DNA of 64,000 nucleotides, from positions 1,922,001-1,986,000 of the forward strand of contig NZ_CP109596.1 of the NCBI RefSeq assembly GCF_036327755.1, in the 5' to 3' direction. The DNA comes from Nocardia sp. NBC_01503 (lineage in GTDB: Bacteria; Actinomycetota; Actinomycetes; Mycobacteriales; Mycobacteriaceae). The position numbers and the translations under genes were made by a program. A model generated the notes under the pieces. The model searched no databases. It worked only from the letters and a program-made list of their open reading frames with translations, and was not told the DNA's origin. Positions 59,172 through 64,000 of the stretch are shown one piece after another. Position 1 is the first letter of the stretch. Every line of letters begins with the position of its first letter.

Positions 59172-60569
59172 TCAGTGGTGGAGGATTCCCACCTCGTGGA
59201 CCGGGGGCTTCGTACCGAAGCGCTTGCGCAGCGGGTAGAGGGCGGCCACCACCAGCAGACTCACCGTGGAGGCCAGCAGCTGATTGCGCTGATCGGCCTT
59301 GGTGGCCATGGCGACGAATACCGCGAAGATCGCGATGATCACCGCCCAGGAGATGTAGGGGTAGCCCCACATGCGGTAGGTCAGGGCGGAGGGGTCCTCG
59401 CGGCGCAGGCGGGCGCGAAGTCGCAACTGGGAGAACATGATCGCCACGTAGACGAAGGCCAGGACGACGCCGATGGAGTTCACCAGGAAGGTGAAGACCT
59501 GGTCCGGGGAGATATAGGAGGCGATCACCGCGCCCCAGGCCGCGACCGTGCCGAGCAGGACGGCGCGGGCGGGGACGCCGCGCTTGTTGACCTTCACCAG
59601 GGCGGAAGGGGCGTCGCCGTCGCGGGTGAGGACGTAGAGCATGCGGGAGGATACGTAGATCGCCGAATTCAGTACGGACAGAACAGCTGTCAGGATGACG
59701 ACCTGCATGATGGTGCCCGCGGCCGGGACGCCCATACGGTCCAGGGCGCTGACGAACGGGCTCTTCAGCACATGCGCGTCATTCCACGGCAGGATGGTCA
59801 CCACCAGGAAGATCGAGGCCACGTAGAAGAGGCCGACGCGCCACAGGACGTTATTGGTGGCGCGGGCCACGGCCTGTCCGGGCTCCCTGGATTCGGCGGC
59901 GGCGACGGTCACGATCTCGGTGCCGCCGAAGGCGAACATGACCACCACGATGGCGGAGAAGATTCCGGTGATCCCGTTGGGCGCGAATCCGCCGAATGCG
60001 GTCAGGTTGCCGAACCCGCTCTCGGCGTCCGGCCAGAGCCCGAAGACCCAGGCCGCGCCGATCACCAGGAAGAGCACGATCGCCACGACTTTGATGGAGG
60101 CGAACCAGAATTCGAATTCACCGAAGGACTTCACCGACACCAGATTGACGGCGGTCATGAGGGTCAGCAGCGCGGCCGAGAGCACCCACTGCGGCAGATC
60201 GATCCAGCTGGACAGAATGGCCGCGCCCGCGACCGCCTCGGCTCCGACCAGGATGACGTAGAGGTACCAGTACAGCCAGCCGATGGTGAATCCGGCGAAC
60301 GGACCCATGGCCATGCGCGCGTACTCAGCGAGTGATCCGGCGACCGGGCGGGCCACCACCATCTCGCCGAGCGCGCGCATCACACAGAGCACCAGTAGCC
60401 CGGCGGCGGCATAGGAGAGGATGGCGGCCGGGCCCGCGGTGCCGATCACCGAACCACTACCGACGAACAGGCCCGCGCCGATCGCGCCGCCGATGGCCAG
60501 CATGGTCATATGCCGACGGCGCAGTCCGGTCCGCAGCCCCTGCTGCTCGGTACCGATCGTTTCCGACAT
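59172..60569 (-). CDS. APC-family amino-acid permease (GABA/aromatic type)
   Basis: 465 residues, ATG at 60569. Twelve membrane helices. Signatures: MLAIGGAIGAGLFVGSGSVI (about 23-42, the unwound helix-1 substrate site), RALGEMVVARPVAGSLAEYA (about 66-85) and FAFGGTEIVTVAAAESREP (about 212-230). This is the AnsP/GabP/AroP branch; substrate most likely gamma-aminobutyrate or a similar amino acid. Divergent from the DUF427 gene. No KstR box is nearby, so it is a bystander. Confidence 0.86.
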   Translation of the reverse strand: MSETIGTEQQGLRTGLRRRHMTMLAIGGAIGAGLFVGSGSVIGTAGPAAILSYAAAGLLVLCVMRALGEMVVARPVAGSLAEYARMAMGPFAGFTIGWLYWYLYVILVGAEAVAGAAILSSWIDLPQWVLSAALLTLMTAVNLVSVKSFGEFEFWFASIKVVAIVLFLVIGAAWVFGLWPDAESGFGNLTAFGGFAPNGITGIFSAIVVVMFAFGGTEIVTVAAAESREPGQAVARATNNVLWRVGLFYVASIFLVVTILPWNDAHVLKSPFVSALDRMGVPAAGTIMQVVILTAVLSVLNSAIYVSSRMLYVLTRDGDAPSALVKVNKRGVPARAVLLGTVAAWGAVIASYISPDQVFTFLVNSIGVVLAFVYVAIMFSQLRLRARLRREDPSALTYRMWGYPYISWAVIIAIFAVFVAMATKADQRNQLLASTVSLLVVAALYPLRKRFGTKPPVHEVGILHH

Positions 60570-60674
60570 CTGGCCGCCTTAAACTTGTTGCTCCAATGTT
60601 GCCCGAACACCATAGCCGGACCGGACAAATCGACCCTCACCTGCTCCTTCCACTCGGGAGTACCGTCGGGAGGT

Positions 60675-61427
60675 ATGTCCGATACGACGACGGATCAGGT
60701 GCGCGTCCTACCGACCGCCAAGCGAGTGCGTGTCTATCTGGGCGGCCTGCTGGCCGTCGACACCACCGATGCCCGCCTGGTGTGGGAGCACCCCTACTTC
60801 CCCACCTACTACTTCCCCGCCGATGAGCTGCGCGTCAAGCTGGAGCCGACCGGCGATACCCGCACCGCGAACACGCTGGGTACCCCCGTCGGCTTCGATG
60901 TCATCGCCGACGGCACCGTCGCTTCGGGCGCGGCGGTGCGCTACCTCGACTCCCCCATCCCCGAGTTGCAAGATCTGGTTCGCCTCGATTTCGAGGCCAT
61001 GGACGCGTGGTTCGAGGAGGACGAACCCATCTACGGCCACCCGCGCGATCCCTTCCACCGGGTCGACATCCTCTCCAGCTCCCGGCATATCCGCGTAGAG
61101 ATCGCCGGGCAGACCGTCGCCGAATCCCACAACCCGCGCATGCTCTTCGAAACCGGTTTGCCCGCAAGGTATTACCTGCCACTCACCGATATCCGAATGG
61201 ACCTGCTGCAGCCCTCCGAGACCAAGAGCCTGTGCCCCTACAAGGGCTTCGCCGAATACTGGACCGTACGAATCGACAGGGTCGTGTACCCGGACGTGGT
61301 GTGGATCTACCGCGCCCCCTTCCCTGAGAGCCAGAAGATCGCGGGCTTCGCCAGCTTCTACAACGAGAAGGTCGACATCTACGTGGACGGCGTACTCGAG
61401 GCCCGCCCCGACTCACCCTTCAGCTGA
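60675..61427 (+). CDS. DUF427-domain protein
   Basis: 250 residues, ATG at 60675 with GGGAGG just upstream. Two DUF427 copies are visible: VRVYLGGLLAVDTTDARLVW (about 18-37) with YYFPADELR, and HIRVEIAGQTVAESHNPRML (about 137-156) with YYLPLTDIRMD and SLCPYKGFAEYWTV. Small beta-tent fold proteins of unknown function, common in actinobacteria. Probably cotranscribed with the DUF985 gene (25-base gap). Confidence 0.78.
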   Translation: MSDTTTDQVRVLPTAKRVRVYLGGLLAVDTTDARLVWEHPYFPTYYFPADELRVKLEPTGDTRTANTLGTPVGFDVIADGTVASGAAVRYLDSPIPELQDLVRLDFEAMDAWFEEDEPIYGHPRDPFHRVDILSSSRHIRVEIAGQTVAESHNPRMLFETGLPARYYLPLTDIRMDLLQPSETKSLCPYKGFAEYWTVRIDRVVYPDVVWIYRAPFPESQKIAGFASFYNEKVDIYVDGVLEARPDSPFS

Positions 61428-61452
61428 CGCGCGGGCGAAATACTCTGGTCGC

Positions 61453-61863
61453 ATGAGCACCGAGAGGCCGAGGCTGGCGGAAGAACTGGACATGTCGCCG
61501 CATCCCGAGGGCGGGTGGTATCGCGAAACCTGGCGCAGCGGAGTCGAATTCGAGCCGAAGGGCTATGACGGGCCGCGGGCGAGCGCGACGGCCATTTATT
61601 TCCTGTTGCTGCCGGGCGAGCAGTCCGCGCCGCATACCGTGCGCTCGGATGAGATCTGGTTCTGGCATCGGGGTGGTCCGCTGCTTTTGAACATCGGGGG
61701 TGAGGAGATCGTGCTCGGACCCGATGTCGAACGGGGGCAGCGGCCGCAGGCGGTGGTTCCCGGCGGCGTGAGTCAGGCCGCCCGCCCGGCGGGTGCGGAC
61801 TATGTGCTCGTGAGTTGTGTCGTCGCACCGGGTTTCGACTTCGCCGACTTCCGGCTGGATTGA
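61453..61863 (+). CDS. DUF985 cupin-fold protein
   Basis: 136 residues, ATG at 61453. SPHPEGGWYRETWRS (about 15-29) and YFLLLPGEQSAPHTVRSDEI (about 49-68), with WHRGGPLL, are the family's conserved segments; the His and Glu residues could bind a metal or sugar-nucleotide. Cupin_5 members include sugar-isomerase-like and stress proteins; function here is unknown. Ends just before a strong terminator. Confidence 0.78.
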   Translation: MSTERPRLAEELDMSPHPEGGWYRETWRSGVEFEPKGYDGPRASATAIYFLLLPGEQSAPHTVRSDEIWFWHRGGPLLLNIGGEEIVLGPDVERGQRPQAVVPGGVSQAARPAGADYVLVSCVVAPGFDFADFRLD

Positions 61864-61865
61864 AA

Positions 61866-61901
61866 CAGCGCCCCCGCCGTCGGGAGACGGCGGGGGCGCT
61901 G
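61866..61901. terminator. Bidirectional terminator between DUF985 and the kshA operon
   Basis: CAGCGCCCCCGCCGTC-GGGA-GACGGCGGGGGCGCTG, a perfect 16-base-pair stem starting three bases after the DUF985 stop and 16 bases from the end of the kshA-linked gene. Confidence 0.88.
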
Positions 61902-61916
61902 GCAAGAGAAGAGCGT

Positions 61917-62246
61917 TTACTTGTCGACCTCGAGCAGACCTTCGGCCACGGCGTGCTCGATGGTCTTCTCCAGGTTCGGGCAGGAGTCCGGTTTGCCGAA
62001 AATCGGCCCGGCCTCGGCCATCTTGCGGAACACCGGGCAGTGATCGGCCGGATTGACCGTCCACTGCACGGTTTTCTGATTGCTGCTGTGCTTGCGCACC
62101 AGCACCTCGGTTCCGCAGGACTGGCACGCGATCGGTGTCAGCCCGGACTCCATGTAGTGCTCTTTGTCGAGGACCGTCTGGGCGCGCACCTGCGCCCGGC
62201 GGTCCGGAAGGTCCGCAAAGTCGGGTGCTTTCGCCCAGGTGGTCAT
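61917..62246 (-). CDS. Small Cys-rich protein coupled to kshA (Rv3527-like position)
   Basis: 109 residues; its ATG overlaps the kshA stop (TGATG), so it is made with KshA. A CQSCGTEV pair (about 41-48), then HCPVF and DSCPN, give four Cys that could form a zinc ribbon or small Fe-S site. No enzyme motif. M. tuberculosis also has a small unknown gene next to kshA (Rv3527). It may help assemble or load electrons onto KshA; that is inference. Confidence 0.72.
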   Translation of the reverse strand: MTTWAKAPDFADLPDRRAQVRAQTVLDKEHYMESGLTPIACQSCGTEVLVRKHSSNQKTVQWTVNPADHCPVFRKMAEAGPIFGKPDSCPNLEKTIEHAVAEGLLEVDK

Positions 62247-63457
62247 CAGACGCTCGCCTCCTCCGAAGTGGCAGCGGCCTCGGCGGCCTCGCGCTTCCTA
62301 CGCATATTCTCCTCGACCTCGATGCCCCAGGCCTCATTGGCCTTGGTGGTATCGACCTCGAATTCGAAGCGCTGCGTCGACTTGGGGTCGATATCGGCGA
62401 CATCCACGTAGAACTGGTCGTACCAGCGACGCAGCTGGTAGACCGGCCCGTCTTCCTCGGTGAGCAGCGGGTTGTCGATCTTGGACTTGTGCTTCCAGAT
62501 CTCGACGTCCTGCAGGAAGCCCTCGCTGACGCCGTCGGTCATCTTGGCGGCGAAGCTGGCGGCCTGCTCGTCCGGGAGGCCCTTGGGCTTCTCCAGGGTG
62601 ACACCCCACTGCAGCACGAAGGAGTTCTGCGTGACCGGGTAGTGGCAGTTGATCAGGACCGTCTTGACCTCGAAGCCGCTGTAGCTGTTCAGCAGCGGAT
62701 TGATCATGTACGACGGGCCGAAGTACGACGCCTCGGACTTGAGCAGCGAATCGATCCCGGCCTCGGCCGCGGCACCGATATCGGGACGCCCCTTGGTCTC
62801 CAGGTACTGCGTCGCGACATGACCCTCGAGCACGTTCTTGAAGTACGTGGGGAAGGCGTAGTGGATATAGAAGAAGTGCGCCATATCCACGACGTTGTCG
62901 ATGATCTCGCGGCAGTTGGCGCCCTCGATGAGCAGCGAGTGCCAGGTCCACGGGGTCCAGTCGCCGGAGAGCTGCTCGAGCGGATTGCCGTCCTTGTCCT
63001 GGAACGGTCCGTCGATGTACGGGATGGTGACCTCGTCGGGGGGCGGGTTGCCCTCGTGGTCGTGCCAGACGAAGAGCTGACCATTGCGCTCGAGCGCGGT
63101 CCATGAGCGGGTGCGAGCCAACGGGGGTACGCGCCGGGCGTAGGGGATGCCCGTGCATTTACCGTCGCCGCCCCAGCGCCAATCGTGGAACGGGCAGGCG
63201 ATGGAGTCGCCCTTGACCTCACCCATGGACAGGTCGCCGCCCAGGTGACGGCAGTAGCCGTCGAGGATCTTCAGATCGCCCTTGCTGTCCATGAAGACGA
63301 CCAGCTTGGTGCCGAAGGCCTGGACCGAGTGCGGCTTGCCGTCACGGAAGGTGCTGGCGAGTCCGAGGCAATGCCAGCCCCGGGCGTACCGGGTGGGCAT
63401 CGCACCCACGTCGATCTCGCGAACCTTCCCACGGGGCCCCGGTGGGGTTGTTGACAT
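62246..63457 (-). CDS. kshA: 3-ketosteroid 9-alpha-hydroxylase, oxygenase component KshA
   Basis: 403 residues, ATG at 63457 after AGGAGGATCACG. Rieske site C69-R-H71 (CRHLGG) and C88PFHDW with His91; mononuclear-iron motif NVVDMAHFFYIH with Asn188, Asp191, His194 and His199. Length and context match Rv3526 KshA. It 9-alpha-hydroxylates 3-oxo-steroids or their CoA esters, which with KstD opens ring B. The reductase KshB is not in the window. Divergent from hsaA across two KstR boxes. Confidence 0.94.
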   Translation of the reverse strand: MSTTPPGPRGKVREIDVGAMPTRYARGWHCLGLASTFRDGKPHSVQAFGTKLVVFMDSKGDLKILDGYCRHLGGDLSMGEVKGDSIACPFHDWRWGGDGKCTGIPYARRVPPLARTRSWTALERNGQLFVWHDHEGNPPPDEVTIPYIDGPFQDKDGNPLEQLSGDWTPWTWHSLLIEGANCREIIDNVVDMAHFFYIHYAFPTYFKNVLEGHVATQYLETKGRPDIGAAAEAGIDSLLKSEASYFGPSYMINPLLNSYSGFEVKTVLINCHYPVTQNSFVLQWGVTLEKPKGLPDEQAASFAAKMTDGVSEGFLQDVEIWKHKSKIDNPLLTEEDGPVYQLRRWYDQFYVDVADIDPKSTQRFEFEVDTTKANEAWGIEVEENMRRKREAAEAAATSEEASV

Positions 63458-63479
63458 CGTGATCCTCCTCTGGAAGTAC

Positions 63480-63493
63480 TAGAACACGTTACA
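63480..63493. promoter_or_regulatory. KstR operator, kshA
   Basis: TAGAACACGTTACA, 22 bases upstream of the kshA start. Confidence 0.87.
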
Positions 63494-63603
63494 AAAAGGC
63501 GGCGCTTCACGCCAGTTTTCCGCCCAAACAATGGACAAAATGCCTCGTGAGGCGAAAGAGGGTGTCCAACGACTCATGGCAGCTACCTGTTCTCGACAGA
63601 AAT

Positions 63604-63617
63604 AAGAACGTGTTCTA
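63604..63617. promoter_or_regulatory. KstR operator, hsaA
   Basis: AAGAACGTGTTCTA with a perfect GAACGTGTTC core, 54 bases upstream of hsaA. The two boxes, 110 bases apart, each serve one of the divergent genes. Confidence 0.87.
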
Positions 63618-63671
63618 GTCTCAGAGACAAACGAGAACCGCCCGATTCACCAGGCAGGAGCAACTGGCGCG

Positions 63672-64000
63672 ATGACGCAAGAAGTAGTTGAGCGGGTCGA
63701 GGCCCTGCTGCCCACTCTCCGCGAGCGGGCCCAGCAGGCCGAGGATCTCCGTCAGATCCCCGAAGAGTCCATCAAGGATCTGCAGACCGCCGGATTCTTC
63801 AAGCTGCTGCAGCCCAAGCAGTGGGGCGGATACGCCGCTGACCCGGTCGTCTTCTACGACACCGTGCGCAAGATCGCCAGCGCCTGCGGGTCCACCGGTT
63901 GGGTCGCGGGCATCATCGGCGTGCACAACTGGCACCTGGCGCTCTTCGATCAGCGTGCGCAGGAAGAGGTGTGGGGCGAGAACACCGACGTCCGCATCTC
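63672..64000 (+). CDS. hsaA: 3-HSA monooxygenase, oxygenase component HsaA, partial
   Basis: First 109 codons from the ATG at 63672 (MTQEVVERVEALLPTLRERA); the gene continues past the right edge. The flavin-dependent monooxygenase N-domain is clear: FFKLLQPKQWGGYAADPVVF (about 42-61), ASACGSTGWVAGIIGVHNWH (about 70-89) and LALFDQRAQEEVWGENTD (about 90-107), all typical of HsaA. It hydroxylates the phenolic ring A of 3-HSA to the catechol 3,4-DHSA. hsaB, hsaC and hsaD would be expected elsewhere. Confidence 0.92.
   Translation, partial: MTQEVVERVEALLPTLRERAQQAEDLRQIPEESIKDLQTAGFFKLLQPKQWGGYAADPVVFYDTVRKIASACGSTGWVAGIIGVHNWHLALFDQRAQEEVWGENTDVRI

Overview
The window is high-GC actinobacterial DNA. 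Gene order and protein resemblance fit a Nocardia- or Rhodococcus-type mycolic acid bacterium. I worked from sequence alone; gene names rest on recognised sequence, length and gene order shared with the Mycobacterium tuberculosis Rv3492c-Rv3571 region, not on a database search. It is a steroid (cholesterol/phytosterol) catabolic island carrying targets of both TetR regulators of the pathway: KstR (uptake, side chain, rings A/B) and KstR2 (rings C/D).

Layout. 1-10019: the mce4 steroid importer operon on the minus strand (yrbE4A, yrbE4B, mce4A-F and two Mce-associated proteins, the last cut by the left edge). 10020-14021: hsd4A and fdxD, divergent from fadE26-fadE27. 14210-17877: four genes not obviously steroidal (DinB-like protein, MGT glycosyltransferase, VOC protein, ECF sigma factor with a SnoaL tail). 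17996-27283: fadD19, an F420-type LLM oxidoreductase, a tandem DUF35 protein, ltp4, ltp3, a ketosteroid-isomerase-like protein, cyp125 and fadA5. 27284-32309: an accessory locus with an EspR-like HTH regulator, a seven-helix membrane protein, an ImmA/IrrE-type metallopeptidase and a secreted GSA-repeat protein, together with intergenic repeats. 32310-37753: ring C/D genes (two SDRs, echA20, ipdA, ipdB, ipdC). 37927-47568: a second block of unrelated genes (DoxX/MarR, phosphoesterase, CDF transporter, CtaG-like, SEDS protein, NCS2 permease, YbaB-like, multicopper oxidase). 47698-58753: fadA6, kstR2, an unknown gene, ipdF-fadE30, and fadD3-echA-fadE31-fadE32-fadE33. 59172-61863: amino-acid permease, DUF427 and DUF985 proteins. 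61917-64000: a Cys-rich small protein with kshA, divergent from hsaA (cut by the right edge).

How it works together. Mce4/YrbE4 imports the sterol. CYP125 oxidises C26, FadD19 adds CoA, and FadE26/27, Hsd4A and FadA5 run beta-oxidation; ltp3/ltp4 with the DUF35 protein probably cleave C24-branched chains. KshA and HsaA act on rings A/B. FadD3 activates the remaining two-ring HIP acid, and IpdF, FadE30-33, EchA20, IpdC, IpdAB and FadA6 degrade it. Eleven KstR-type boxes (AGAAC-N2-GTTCT core) and three KstR2-type boxes (CCAAGCA-N2-TGCT core) sit in front of these genes, which supports the assignments. Genes for the last side-chain cycle (fadE28, fadE29, chsH1, chsH2, ltp2), kshB, hsaBCD and kstR are not in this window.

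The least explained parts are the 27.6-31.7 kb locus, a REP-like 40-bp intergenic element present five times, and a degenerate tandem repeat at 49.6-49.8 kb that runs into a coding sequence.
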